From Scalindua sp964344685 (GTDB lineage Bacteria > Planctomycetota > Brocadiia > Brocadiales > Scalinduaceae): DNA of 64,000 nt. This document shows, one piece after another, positions 28,102-36,636 of this stretch. The notes below the pieces were generated by a model. That model was not told the DNA's origin. It saw nothing but the letters and a program-made list of their open reading frames with translations, and searched no databases. The position numbers and the translations under genes are program-made. The stretch spans positions 164,375-228,374 of the forward strand of contig CAYFOK010000005.1 of NCBI GenBank assembly GCA_964344685.1, read 5' to 3'. The first letter of the stretch is position 1. Each line of letters opens with the position of its first letter.

Positions 28102-29349
28102 ATGAAAAGCGTATGTATTTTTGAAGATGATGCATATCAAAACTTCCTGCCTCTGACCTACAACAGGCCAGTTTATGAACTACGAAGCGGCATTTACAGC
28201 TTTCTTGAAAGAATAGTTCTACAATACCCTGATAGTGAGATTAATCTTTTTTGCAGAGAATATCTTAAAAACTTACTGGCAGAAAGCTTTCCTCACAGTG
28301 TAAATGAAATTAAGAGCGATAACGATGGCTGTTTATTTATAAACGGCAGGCTCTTAATGTCAACGCCTATTGCTGTTTCAGGGAAAGAAGAGGTAGGAAT
28401 TTGCAATAATACCATTGTTTATGCCAGGTTGCTCAAAAAAAACTCTCTTACGGTAACTCCGGAAAATTTTCTAGATAAAGACTTCATTAACGAATTAAAA
28501 GAGAAATTTAAAATTAAAATAGTGGATGCAAACCTGATGCATTATCCGTGGGATTTGATTCATACCAACAAAGAACAGATCACATCTGACTTCATGTCAT
28601 ACATTAAAGATATACCTGAACAGGAAAGCAGATATAAGGGAGTCCATTTTATTCTGCCCACTCAAATATTTACAGGAAAGAATTCAATAATTAAGCCGGG
28701 TTGCGTTCTTGATGCAGAAAAAGGCCCAATTTACATTGGTAATAATGTTACAATATCTGCAAACTCTGTAATAGAAGGCCCGGTGTTCATTGATGATAAT
28801 GTTGAAATTCGATCTCTTTCAAGAATTCATGCCGGATCAAATATAGGAAAGGTATGTAAAGTAGGTGGAGAAATCTCAAATACAATCGTCCAGGATTACA
28901 CTAATAAGCAGCATGACGGATTCATAGGAGATTCCTATATAGGCTCATGGGTTAATCTCGGTGCTGGTACCGTAAACAGTAATCTCACGAATGTATACGG
29001 GACGGTGAAGGTACAAATGTTTGATAAAATAATAGATACCGGACAAACATTTCTCGGTATGATCATGGGAGACCATACAAAAACGGCAATAAACACAAAG
29101 TTTACAACCGGAAGCATTATAGGGTTTGCCTGCAATATTCTCCTGACAAATACCCCCCCTAAGTTCATACCTTCATTCTCATGGTACTCTGACAACATTA
29201 CCAGGGCCTATGATATCAGAAGAGAATTACAGGTAGCAAAACGCATGATGGCAAGACGGAATAAGAAAATGACACGCAACGGGGAGAAAGTATTCAAATC
29301 CATTTACACCTTAACCGAAACGGAGAGAAAATTACAAGAGAATTTATAA
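28102..29349 (+). CDS. Bifunctional GlmU-like UDP-GlcNAc diphosphorylase/acetyltransferase
   Basis: 415 residues. The start MKSVCIFEDDAYQNFLPLTY, followed by NRPVYELRSGIYSFLERI, is the signature of the alternative GlmU family (UDP-N-acetylglucosamine diphosphorylase/glucosamine-1-phosphate acetyltransferase) and not of classical GlmU. The N-terminal half is the degenerate nucleotidyltransferase. From about residue 195 a left-handed beta-helix of hexapeptide repeats follows (IGNNVTISANSVIEGPVFID, GSWVNLGAGTVNSNL). The proposed role is the last steps to UDP-GlcNAc in the cytoplasm. glmS, which makes its precursor, lies next to it in the opposite direction. Sugar specificity is not fixed by sequence alone. 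Confidence 0.85.
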   Translation: MKSVCIFEDDAYQNFLPLTYNRPVYELRSGIYSFLERIVLQYPDSEINLFCREYLKNLLAESFPHSVNEIKSDNDGCLFINGRLLMSTPIAVSGKEEVGICNNTIVYARLLKKNSLTVTPENFLDKDFINELKEKFKIKIVDANLMHYPWDLIHTNKEQITSDFMSYIKDIPEQESRYKGVHFILPTQIFTGKNSIIKPGCVLDAEKGPIYIGNNVTISANSVIEGPVFIDDNVEIRSLSRIHAGSNIGKVCKVGGEISNTIVQDYTNKQHDGFIGDSYIGSWVNLGAGTVNSNLTNVYGTVKVQMFDKIIDTGQTFLGMIMGDHTKTAINTKFTTGSIIGFACNILLTNTPPKFIPSFSWYSDNITRAYDIRRELQVAKRMMARRNKKMTRNGEKVFKSIYTLTETERKLQENL

Positions 29350-29394
29350 CATAGTGTGTCAACGCCACAACAAAGTTTGCCCGACTTGTAAGCC

Positions 29395-29445
29395 GTTCGG
29401 ACTGGAAGTGTCTAAAGTGAACTAAAATACCTAAAGTTAAAAAAT
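29395..29445. repeat. Dispersed repeat family D (GTGTCTAAAGTGAACTAAA)
   Basis: GTGTCTAAAGTGAACTAAAA in the space between the convergent GlmU-like gene and glmS. Related copies are near 49284, 52562, 52806 (reverse), 54399, 55478 and 61213. Confidence 0.65.
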
Positions 29446-29513
29446 TAAAAATCTGTTTTTTACTATAACTTCATCTCACTTCAAACATAAGGCACTTTCA
29501 ACTTCTAAATAAG

Positions 29514-31340
29514 CTACTCAACAGTAACGCTCTTAGCAAGGTTGCGAGGCTTATCAACATCGCAACCCCTCATCACCGCAATCTGATATGCTAATAACTG
29601 GAGTGGGATTACAGAAAGGATTGGAACTAATGCATCAATTGTCTCGGGTATATACAAGACGTGGTCTACCAGATTCGCAATTTCATTGTTATGCTCACTC
29701 GCTATTGCTATTACCTTTCCGCCCCTTGCTCTAACCTCCTCAATATTACTTAATATTTTAGAATACACTTTATCCGTAGTAGCAATAACAACTACAGGCA
29801 TGTTTTTGTCTATAAGTGCGATTGGTCCATGTTTCATTTCTGCGGCCGGGTACCCTTCAGCGTGTATATATGAAATCTCCTTCAGCTTCAGCGCACCCTC
29901 CAGGGCAACAGGGTAATTATAACCTCTACCCAGATACAGACAATTGTCGCTATCTTTATATAATTGTGCAATTTCAGCAATTTTGTCTTTACTATCAAGA
30001 ATTGCCTGAACTTGTTCCGGTATCTCTTTTAGTTTACAGGCCAATTCACTATTCAACACATCATCCTTGCCTCTGACCTTGGCAATGAAAAGAGTCAGCA
30101 TGGCTAATACCGCAATTTGAGAAGTAAAAGCTTTTGTTGAGGCCACACCTATTTCAGGACCGGCATGAAGAAATATTCCACAGTCAGCCACTCTCGCAAT
30201 ACTGCTGCCGACAACATTACAGATGGAGAGAATCATAGCTCCCTTATTTTTAGCCTCATGAATAGCTGCCAGCGTATCAGCAGTTTCCCCAGATTGGCTT
30301 ATTGCTATCACCATTGTGTCTGCTTCAATAACGGGATCCCTGTACCTGAACTCTGACGCATACTCAACCTCAACCGGTATACTCAAATGCTCCTCGATCA
30401 TGTACTCTCCAATAAGTCCGGAATTCCATGAAGTCCCGCATGCAACTATTATAATACGTCTGATGTTGCGAAGATCATTTTCCTTATCTTTTAAACCTCC
30501 CAGACGGACAAGATCACTATCTTTCTCAAATCTGCCCAGCATTGCACTACACAACGATTCTGGCTGTTCATAAATTTCTTTCAGCATAAAGTGCTCATAT
30601 CCTCCTTTTTCAATTTTATCAAGGTTCCATTGCACTTCATCTACTCTCTTTGATATTTCTACATTATCTACATCTATGGTTTTCATAGTATCTTTGGTTA
30701 ATACGGCAATCTCATTATCATCCAGATAAACTACCTCTTTCGTATATTCCAGTATAGCAGCAACATCGGACGTCACAAAATGTTCACCCTCACCAATACC
30801 AACAATCAAAGGGCTCCCACGCCTTGCTGCAATCAGCTTACCATGGTCCTCCTGACAGATTATGGCTAATCCGTAAGCGCCCTCAACATCCTTTAAAGCG
30901 GCCCTGACTGCATCTTCCAGCACCCCTTCAAAATAACTTTCAATTAGATGAGCAATCACCTCTGAGTCTGTTTCACTTCTGAAAGTATGACCTTCCTGTT
31001 CAAGCTTTGACTTCAGATAGTTATAATTTTCAATTATGCCGTTGTGTACAATCGATATCTTACCGGTACAATCAACATGTGGATGTGCATTTTCAATCGT
31101 TGGGGCTCCATGTGTAGCCCATCGAGTATGAACGATACCTAATGTACCTTCACTGAACTTTCCATTTATCTTCTTCTCTAATTCACTAATAAATCCTACC
31201 GATTTCTCAGAAAGTACTTTATCATCCTCAATAACAGATATCCCTGACGAATCGTAACCTCGGTATTCGAGTCTTTTTATTCCGTTCATTAGAATATGAC
31301 AGGCTTTTCGTCCGCCAATATAACCGACAATCCCACACAT
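29514..31340 (-). CDS. glmS: Glutamine-fructose-6-phosphate aminotransferase
   Basis: 608 residues. MCGIVGYIGG places the N-terminal nucleophile Cys after Met removal. The glutamine amidotransferase domain covers about 1-215 (RWATHGAPTIENAHPH), then two SIS isomerase domains (ACGTSWNSGLIGEYMIEEH, SQSGETADTLAAI) and the C-terminal PRNLAKSVTVE. It makes glucosamine-6-phosphate, the first step to UDP-GlcNAc. GAGGAA lies about 7 bases upstream. I see no glmS-ribozyme-like sequence in the short leader. Its neighbour is the GlmU-like enzyme of the same pathway. Confidence 0.97.
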   Translation of the reverse strand: MCGIVGYIGGRKACHILMNGIKRLEYRGYDSSGISVIEDDKVLSEKSVGFISELEKKINGKFSEGTLGIVHTRWATHGAPTIENAHPHVDCTGKISIVHNGIIENYNYLKSKLEQEGHTFRSETDSEVIAHLIESYFEGVLEDAVRAALKDVEGAYGLAIICQEDHGKLIAARRGSPLIVGIGEGEHFVTSDVAAILEYTKEVVYLDDNEIAVLTKDTMKTIDVDNVEISKRVDEVQWNLDKIEKGGYEHFMLKEIYEQPESLCSAMLGRFEKDSDLVRLGGLKDKENDLRNIRRIIIVACGTSWNSGLIGEYMIEEHLSIPVEVEYASEFRYRDPVIEADTMVIAISQSGETADTLAAIHEAKNKGAMILSICNVVGSSIARVADCGIFLHAGPEIGVASTKAFTSQIAVLAMLTLFIAKVRGKDDVLNSELACKLKEIPEQVQAILDSKDKIAEIAQLYKDSDNCLYLGRGYNYPVALEGALKLKEISYIHAEGYPAAEMKHGPIALIDKNMPVVVIATTDKVYSKILSNIEEVRARGGKVIAIASEHNNEIANLVDHVLYIPETIDALVPILSVIPLQLLAYQIAVMRGCDVDKPRNLAKSVTVE

Positions 31341-31360
31341 AAACAGTTCCTCATATTAAT

Positions 31361-31392
31361 AGGACGCAGATTTGTACAGAAAAAACAGATAG
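31361..31392. repeat. Family B-like repeat at the 3' edge of the GxxExxY gene
   Basis: GGACGCAGATTTGTACAGAA then AAAACAGAT resembles the family B pieces near 49526 and 50883. It ends at the stop of the GxxExxY gene. Confidence 0.45.
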
Positions 31393-31788
31393 CTATTTTC
31401 TCGTATTATCAAAAACCTTTCGCTTTATATCAGGCTTGGGACCATAATTGAGTAATAGGCCAACTTCAATTTCAGTCGCCTTTAAATAATTTAAGAACTG
31501 AGCCTCATTCTCTACTGCTAATCTTTTTGATGCCTTAATTTCTACAATCACTTTATTATCTACGAGTATATCAGCAAAATATTCACCTATTATTTCATCT
31601 TCATATACTACATTTATTGCAGACTGGGAAGTAGCAGAAATACCTTCTGTTTCAAATTCCTTCATCATGGCATTCTCATATACCTTCTCTAGAAAACCAT
31701 AACCAAGTTTATTATAAACTCTATAAAAAATTTCTATAATTCTTTCAGTTAATTCCTTATATTTAAAATCCTTATTATCTGCGTTCAT
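31393..31788 (-). CDS. GxxExxY protein (PD-(D/E)XK-like)
   Basis: 131 residues. LGYGFLEKVYENAM contains the name-giving GxxExxY motif, and YFADILVDNKVIVEIKA has the D...ExK pattern of the PD-(D/E)XK nuclease fold (PDDEXK_3). Its function is unknown in the literature I know; the genes are sporadic and behave as accessory elements. The first codons (MNADN) are encoded by a family B repeat, ACGGATGAACGCAGAT, and a related repeat touches the stop. It is short, 52 bases upstream of glmS and in the same direction. Confidence 0.85.
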   Translation of the reverse strand: MNADNKDFKYKELTERIIEIFYRVYNKLGYGFLEKVYENAMMKEFETEGISATSQSAINVVYEDEIIGEYFADILVDNKVIVEIKASKRLAVENEAQFLNYLKATEIEVGLLLNYGPKPDIKRKVFDNTRK

Positions 31789-31797
31789 CCGTGTCCA
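31775..31797. repeat. Family B repeat overlapping the GxxExxY start
   Basis: TATCTGCGTTCATCCGTGTC matches the dispersed form TATCTGTGTTAATCCGTGTC at 45484. It supplies the start codon and first residues of the gene. Confidence 0.65.
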
Positions 31798-31815
31798 AAT
31801 GAAAGACCTTCTCTG

Positions 31816-32355
31816 CTAATCAATCAAAATTAACCCGAAATATTTAACATATTCAGTTTTGTGTTCCAGAAATTTTATTTCAAAGCCGTTATTACGAACT
31901 GTCTTAAAGACGTCTATCCCGCAAGCCTCCATTGACGGTCTTGCCTCTTTAGGCATTGTGCAAGCACCTTCTACATCACACTCTGCACATAGTGGGCACG
32001 GTCCTGCATTTAGAGAAAAAGCTTTATAAAAACCGGCAAAATTTGCCTTATGTTCGATATGAAGAAGCATTTCTTCAAATTGTTTTGCAGGTGGCTGGCC
32101 CTCAACCAGTATGGCGCTTTCATAACACTCCATAAGCTCCTGGGTCTCTTTATAGGTTGGTGTATAAGGAGGGCAGGTTTTATACTTTCCAAATTTCGGA
32201 CATCCAAATCTACACTTCAACTGCACCCATGGTTCTACTACAATACTCTTCGTAGAAATCAATTTGGAAAACGTTGCACCTAATTTAATAGTCTCATCAC
32301 ACAACAGTGAAATTTTATCTTCTTTGGAATGTTCAATAGTTTTAGAGTTTATCAT
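31816..32355 (-). CDS. DUF2284 metal-binding protein
   Basis: 179 residues from ATG 32355; an 11-codon extension to a TTG at 32388 is less likely. Cys-rich motifs CRFGCPKFGKYKTCPPYTPT and AGPCPLCAECDVEGACTMP followed by ARPSMEACGIDVFKTV are the DUF2284 signature. These Cys residues could bind an iron-sulfur cluster or another metal. DUF2284 proteins are frequent in anaerobes with cobalamin or C1 metabolism, but no function is established. It precedes the GxxExxY gene in the same direction. Confidence 0.85.
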   Translation of the reverse strand: MINSKTIEHSKEDKISLLCDETIKLGATFSKLISTKSIVVEPWVQLKCRFGCPKFGKYKTCPPYTPTYKETQELMECYESAILVEGQPPAKQFEEMLLHIEHKANFAGFYKAFSLNAGPCPLCAECDVEGACTMPKEARPSMEACGIDVFKTVRNNGFEIKFLEHKTEYVKYFGLILID

Positions 32356-32502
32356 GGCGGTATTTAATCTTTCCCCAATATTAAACAAAAATTAAACAAA
32401 TATTATAATAGGTTCAAAAGTAACGTTGGATACTTAAAATTGCTCACTCTTTAGATAGAATACTATTTCCAACATTGGATATTGTCAACATGAAAGTTCA
32501 AT

Positions 32503-32531
32503 TTGACAGTCCTATACAGCTGTGATATAAA
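32503..32531 (+). promoter_or_regulatory. Sigma70-type promoter of lpxD
   Basis: TTGACA, exactly 17 bases, TATAAA. It is the closest match to consensus noted in the window, about 125 bases before lpxD and 55 bases before a short leader frame. Confidence 0.65.
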
Positions 32532-32586
32532 TTAGCACAACCCTTTAATTGATTTAACGATCAATAATTCTGAGAGGAGATGCATA

Positions 32587-32634
32587 ATGAATCTTCTAAT
32601 CTCTGTTTTGCACAGCAAAACTTTCATAAATTAG
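32587..32634 (+). CDS. Putative 15-residue leader peptide before lpxD
   Basis: ATG preceded by AGAGGAGA at ideal spacing encodes MNLLISVLHSKTFIN and stops 22 bases before lpxD. Within it GTTTTGC-ACA-GCAAAAC (32605-32621) is a perfect 7-bp hairpin. The combination of promoter, strong ribosome site, tiny frame and hairpin looks like a translated leader or attenuator. No T-run follows the hairpin, so the mechanism is open. Confidence 0.4.
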   Translation: MNLLISVLHSKTFIN

Positions 32635-32656
32635 TGACAGAAAGGAGCTAATTTAT

Positions 32657-33652
32657 ATGGAATTTACCATAAAACAAATCAACGAAATTATTGGTGGCAA
32701 AATATCAGGGGATGACAACTTATGCATAACCGGCGTATCAAGTATTGAAAATGCTGAAGAAGGTGATATCAGTTTTATAAAGAATGAAAGCCTTGTAAGC
32801 AAGATGTTACATACAAATGCTTCTGCCATAGTATCACATCGGTTAATTGAAGAAACCAAAAAGACTTTAATTATTGTCGAGAATCCTTTTCTTGCATTTA
32901 TCAAACTGCTTAAGGTTATTTCGGATCAAAAGCAGCTGCGGCCACGAGACATTCATCCATCTGCTGTAATTTCAAAAGACGCCTCCATTGGAGACAATAT
33001 ATCAGTAGGTGCTAATGTCGTAATTGATGGCGATACTCAAATAGGCAATAATGTAACTATCTACCCCAATGTCTACATAGGTACAAGATGCAAAATTGGT
33101 GATGACTCAACAATATATGCTAATGCTACAATCAGAGAAGAAGTCACAATAGGTAAACGGGCAGCAATCCAATCCGGTGCTTCCATAGGCGATGATGGTT
33201 TTGGTTATCTTCAAATAGAAGGCAAACACGTCAAGATCCCTCAGGTAGGGACTATTGAGATTGGCGATGACGTATCTATCGGCTCAAACGTAACAATCGC
33301 ACGCGCCGCCCTGGATAAAACCATCATAAGCTCTGGTGTAAAAATTGATAACCACTCCCATATAGCTCATAATTGCACTATAGGTGAGAACTCTATGTTA
33401 ATTGCTTATGCGAAGCTTGCTGGTGCTGTAAAGATAGGTAAGAATGTAATGATCGCAGAGGATGTAGGTGTTACTGATCATGTAGAAATCAGAGATAATT
33501 GTATGGTAGGTGCGGCGTCTAATGTCTATAAGAGCCTGGAGCCTGGAGCCATTGTATGGGGATCTCCCGCGAAACCAATTACTTTTGAAAAGAGATTACA
33601 GGCAATAATAAAAAAACTACCGGATATTTATAAAAAAGTAAAAAAATTGTAA
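32657..33652 (+). CDS. lpxD: UDP-3-O-acylglucosamine N-acyltransferase
   Basis: 331 residues, full length. AAAGGAG lies about 10 bases before the ATG. An N-terminal uridine-binding domain (about 1-100) is followed by hexapeptide repeats of a left-handed beta-helix (IGDNISVGANVVIDGDTQIG...) with the catalytic His in HSHIAHNCTIGENSM, and FGYLQIEGKHVKIPQVGTIE is a family segment. It adds the second 3-hydroxyacyl chain in lipid A synthesis, showing that the organism makes lipid A. It stands alone rather than in a bam-lpxD-fabZ operon. Confidence 0.95.
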   Translation: MEFTIKQINEIIGGKISGDDNLCITGVSSIENAEEGDISFIKNESLVSKMLHTNASAIVSHRLIEETKKTLIIVENPFLAFIKLLKVISDQKQLRPRDIHPSAVISKDASIGDNISVGANVVIDGDTQIGNNVTIYPNVYIGTRCKIGDDSTIYANATIREEVTIGKRAAIQSGASIGDDGFGYLQIEGKHVKIPQVGTIEIGDDVSIGSNVTIARAALDKTIISSGVKIDNHSHIAHNCTIGENSMLIAYAKLAGAVKIGKNVMIAEDVGVTDHVEIRDNCMVGAASNVYKSLEPGAIVWGSPAKPITFEKRLQAIIKKLPDIYKKVKKL

Positions 33653-33659
33653 CCCTCCT

Positions 33660-33732
33660 CCCGTCATCGGCATCCGGTTATCACGAAAATGTGCTAACAA
33701 GACACCGATGAGTTGAGGAAATAGTAGACGGG
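33660..33732. other. Nested inverted repeat between convergent genes
   Basis: CCCGTC (33660) pairs with GACGGG (33727-33732) and TCATCGG (33664-33670) with CCGATGA (33705-33711). Lacking T-runs, it may be a weak bidirectional stop or a structured repeat. Confidence 0.4.
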
Positions 33733-33756
33733 CATTACTCTCTTCCCGAACAACGT

Positions 33757-34998
33757 TTACAGCATTACCTTAATGTCTGCCTTGGCATACAACTCCTTTA
33801 AAAGGTTCTCGGTTTTTATCTGCATGAAAACAAAATCAACCATGTCTGTCACATCTTCATAACTGACATCTTTTCCTTCTTCCTTTTCCGTTACCTTTAT
33901 TATGTGATACCCGAACTGCGTCTCGACCGGATCACTTACCTCTCCCACTTCCATCGCAAAGGCAACTTTAGCAAACTCCTCTACAATAGAACCTTTTCTT
34001 TGAAAGAAGCCAATGTCGCCTCCCTTTTCCGCAGACGGACAATTTGAGTACTCCTTTGCCATCTCTGCAAAATCAGCTCCCTTATCTATTTTTATCTTTA
34101 CACTTTCTATTATCCTTTTTGCTTCCTCCCTTTCAGCATCTGTCTTCATGTTCCTTGTATCAATCAGGACATGGCTGGCCTTTACTTTTGAGCCATTAAA
34201 AGCGTCTTTATTTGCATCAAAATAGCTTCTTTTGTCTTCATCTGTAACTGTGCTCTCCAGATATTTGCTTAATGCGAGCGCCCTGCTCACCTCTTCTTCC
34301 AACTCTGTTATATTGGAACCCTGAGTCTCCAGGATCTCATCCAGCGGTTTGTCTTTATTGGCAGGGTTATTCTGCAAAAAGAACTTTATTTTCTCCAGCT
34401 CTTCCTTGATCTCCTCTTCATTGGCAACGATACCCTGCTTCTCAACAAACTGCTTAAGCAGCATTTTCTTTGTCAGCTGGTTAACAATCTGCATTTCAAC
34501 GTCACGTGTTATATCCTGATTCATACGCCTGAAAACATTCAGCCTCCTGTCAAAATCCTTACGTATGATCTCTTCGCCATTTACGGTCGCAATAACATCT
34601 GTTTCAGTCACCGCTACTGCCTCGGTACTTTCTACGGCTTCAGCTTTTTCCTCAATCACTGCTTCAGCACTCTCTTCAGCCTCAACTGCCTTCTCTGCAT
34701 CTGCCTCAACTTTTTTCTCTACCGCGGTTTCAGCAGCTTCCACAACTTCCGCCACTGCTTCAGTACTTTCTACGACCTCGGCTACCTTCTCTGCAACTGC
34801 CTCAACTTTTTCCTCTACTGCTGCCTCGGCAGTCTCTTTAACCTCTGCCACAGCAGCTGTACCCTCTTCCGCTTTAGCCTCTGCGGTAACAGCGCTTTCA
34901 GCTGGCTTTGCCTCTGCACCCTCATTTGCAAACAGAGAACTGCTTGTCTGCAAAACAAATAAAAACAGTACTACCGGTATAACAATTACCTTAAACAT
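33757..34998 (-). CDS. Parvulin-type peptidyl-prolyl isomerase with Ala/Glu/Val-rich segment
   Basis: 413 residues. AGGAGAG precedes the start. A signal peptide (MFKVIVIPVVLFLFVLQTSS...FA) leads to about 110 residues made almost only of A, E, V, K, T and S (AVEEKVEAVAEKVAEVVEST and similar), probably a helical stalk. Then comes a SurA/PrsA-like N-terminal domain (VIATVNGEEIIRKDFDRRL onward) and a rotamase domain (KASHVLIDTRN to FGYHIIKVTEKEE). By family it folds outer-membrane or periplasmic proteins. The stalk is unusual and its repeats could vary in number between strains. Confidence 0.9.
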   Translation of the reverse strand: MFKVIVIPVVLFLFVLQTSSSLFANEGAEAKPAESAVTAEAKAEEGTAAVAEVKETAEAAVEEKVEAVAEKVAEVVESTEAVAEVVEAAETAVEKKVEADAEKAVEAEESAEAVIEEKAEAVESTEAVAVTETDVIATVNGEEIIRKDFDRRLNVFRRMNQDITRDVEMQIVNQLTKKMLLKQFVEKQGIVANEEEIKEELEKIKFFLQNNPANKDKPLDEILETQGSNITELEEEVSRALALSKYLESTVTDEDKRSYFDANKDAFNGSKVKASHVLIDTRNMKTDAEREEAKRIIESVKIKIDKGADFAEMAKEYSNCPSAEKGGDIGFFQRKGSIVEEFAKVAFAMEVGEVSDPVETQFGYHIIKVTEKEEGKDVSYEDVTDMVDFVFMQIKTENLLKELYAKADIKVML

Positions 34999-35026
34999 TA
35001 CTCTCTCCTAATTCATATTTCTAAAT

Positions 35027-36022
35027 TTACAATTTACATCCAATGATTAGCCCTGAGCCCATACCCAGGTCAATTCTCTTTAAATTTTTAAATCCTGCCT
35101 TTTTTAACCACTCCTTCATCTCAACTGCGGAGTACGAAGCACCGCCTTGCGTACCCATTAACATATTAAGGCTGAAGAGCGTTCCAAAGAGAGGCATTGT
35201 CTTAGAAGGATTCAAAATAAATTCCTGGACGACAACTATACCTCTTTTCATCAATGAATCCCAGCACTTTTTTAAGATTTTCCGGTTATCAGAGGCTTCG
35301 TAAGCATGTAATAGATGAGACACTAAGACTATATCATACTTATCTTTACCAAGATTATCTTCAAGGCAGTTTCCCGCCTTTGTATCTATTTGACCTGTCA
35401 TTCCGGACTCCTTAATATGCTCCTTTGTGAGCTTAATAACGTCAGGAAGGTCAAAGACAACAGCTTTTAGATTTCGGTTTTTCTTCGCAAATATTACTGA
35501 ATATGATCCCTGCCCCCCTGCCAGGTCCAGCAGCCTACTGTATTTCTCTATCTTTAATTTCGTGTATATTTCATCGGCATGTACTGTGGCAGTGTTGTGC
35601 ATAGCGCTGATAAACACTCTTAACCTCTTCTTATCAACCCCCTTTTTTGAATTATAGAGTGCCGTTGGTTTACCGGTCTTTACTGCTCTGCCCAGTCCGG
35701 ACCAGTACTCCCACATATTCTTAAAATGCCGAATCCTGTCAACCTGGTAAGCAGGGCTGTTTTTTGTTAAACAACGCCTGGAAACAGCTGTATTACTGTA
35801 AATCTCCTTACTCTTTCTCAAAAGTTTGAGTGAGACGAGTGCGTTCAGAAGCATCTCTGTCGCCCTGGGATCCGTTCCGAGCTTCCTGGCAATGAGCTTA
35901 CCGCTCTTCCCCCGCACACCGATCAGTGTAAACACGTCAAACTCAACAGCCGCAAAAAGAGCCTGAGCCTTCCAATAGCCGTAACTTAACTCATTAAGAT
36001 ATTGAACATCATCATTCTTCAT
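35027..36022 (-). CDS. SAM-dependent O-methyltransferase (HIOMT/CrtF-like)
   Basis: 331 residues. The N-terminus (YLNELSYGYWKAQALFAAVE) is a winged-helix dimerisation domain; the C-terminal Rossmann domain has the SAM motif LLDLAGGQGSYSVIFAKK and the later VSHLLHAYEASDNRKILKKC. This is the plant/bacterial small-molecule O-methyltransferase family acting on hydroxyl groups of aromatic or polyketide-like substrates. The substrate cannot be read from the sequence and no pathway genes are adjacent. It is followed in the same direction by the parvulin gene, 28 bases on. Confidence 0.88.
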   Translation of the reverse strand: MKNDDVQYLNELSYGYWKAQALFAAVEFDVFTLIGVRGKSGKLIARKLGTDPRATEMLLNALVSLKLLRKSKEIYSNTAVSRRCLTKNSPAYQVDRIRHFKNMWEYWSGLGRAVKTGKPTALYNSKKGVDKKRLRVFISAMHNTATVHADEIYTKLKIEKYSRLLDLAGGQGSYSVIFAKKNRNLKAVVFDLPDVIKLTKEHIKESGMTGQIDTKAGNCLEDNLGKDKYDIVLVSHLLHAYEASDNRKILKKCWDSLMKRGIVVVQEFILNPSKTMPLFGTLFSLNMLMGTQGGASYSAVEMKEWLKKAGFKNLKRIDLGMGSGLIIGCKL

Positions 36023-36070
36023 TCGGCATATTATAGATAAACGACACGTATTTTGTCAGTAAAAATAACA

Positions 36071-36100
36071 CTCACCGCAAATACGCGAAGAGCGCAAAAA
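36071..36100. repeat. Dispersed repeat family A
   Basis: CTCACCGCAAATACGCGAAG then AGCGCAAAAA; same family as 1945-1972 and 38505-38537. Confidence 0.65.
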
Positions 36101-36246
36101 CAAACAAAGAAATGATACCTCTCAGGAAAGCAGGCCTCCCTAGGCGCCCCTTGAAGCAACTTTCAGATCCGACTCAGTTGGGAATTACAGGAAATAAGCT
36201 TTTCTCCTTTTCAATCTTCAATAGTCAATATTCAATCGATACCCCC

Positions 36247-36310
36247 CCCTCTCCTCACAACTCTGGAACTCCTGCTTGCCAGACAATTAGTCATGCGAGC
36301 GAGAGTGAGG
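36247..36310 (-). repeat. REP-like element, long form
   Basis: Read in reverse, CCTCACTCTCGCTCGCATGA continues CTAATTGTCTGGCAAGCAGG. It aligns with the long form at 59807-59847 but its outer stem is partly decayed. Confidence 0.6.
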
Positions 36311-36313
36311 CGG

Positions 36314-36329
36314 CCTTACTTTCGTAAGG
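36314..36329 (-). repeat. REP-like hairpin, short form
   Basis: CCTTAC-TTTC-GTAAGG, perfect 6-bp stem; on the minus strand the loop is GAAA and the flanking GGACT head precedes it. Confidence 0.75.
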
Positions 36330-36334
36330 AGTCC

Positions 36335-36440
36335 AATACCAAACAAATACCTGGTATTTTGCATACCAATTCCATACCGGTTCTTACCCGGTTGTTCATT
36401 TCGCAATATCTGATAACCTTCTCCTAACATTAAAACATAT
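36335..36440 (+). repeat. Repeat family F, copy 1
   Basis: Begins AATACCAAACAAATACCTGG and holds the dyad GGTAT-TTTGC-ATACC and TACCGGTTCTTACCCGGTTG. Related copies are at 38400-38497 and 45630-45722, each upstream of a plus-strand gene. Confidence 0.7.
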
Positions 36441-36636
36441 GATTTTAGAATCTTATGGATGGATGGAGTGTGGATAGATTTTAAGATTGTAAATTGACTA
36501 ATTGAGACCATTTTTTTTCTACGTAGCTTTGGGCTCTGGTGTCAAGAATGGTGAATTGATTCATGTAACATGTAAGTATATTCACTGACAGAGGATGTAT
36601 GATGTTATTACAGTTAAGCAGATATAGGATCACTTT

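Larger units (their letters stand above)
36023..36636. other. Repeat-filled intergenic space
   Basis: 614 bases without a gene. They hold a family A piece (36071-36100), a long REP-like unit (36247-36310), a short REP-like hairpin (36314-36329) and family F (36335-36440), listed separately. A weak ribosome site AGGAT precedes the next gene. Confidence 0.7.

Noticed and set aside
34565..35011. A 148-residue plus-strand frame opposite the parvulin gene
   Set aside because: It is Ser/Ala/Thr low-complexity made by reading the Ala/Glu/Val stalk backwards.
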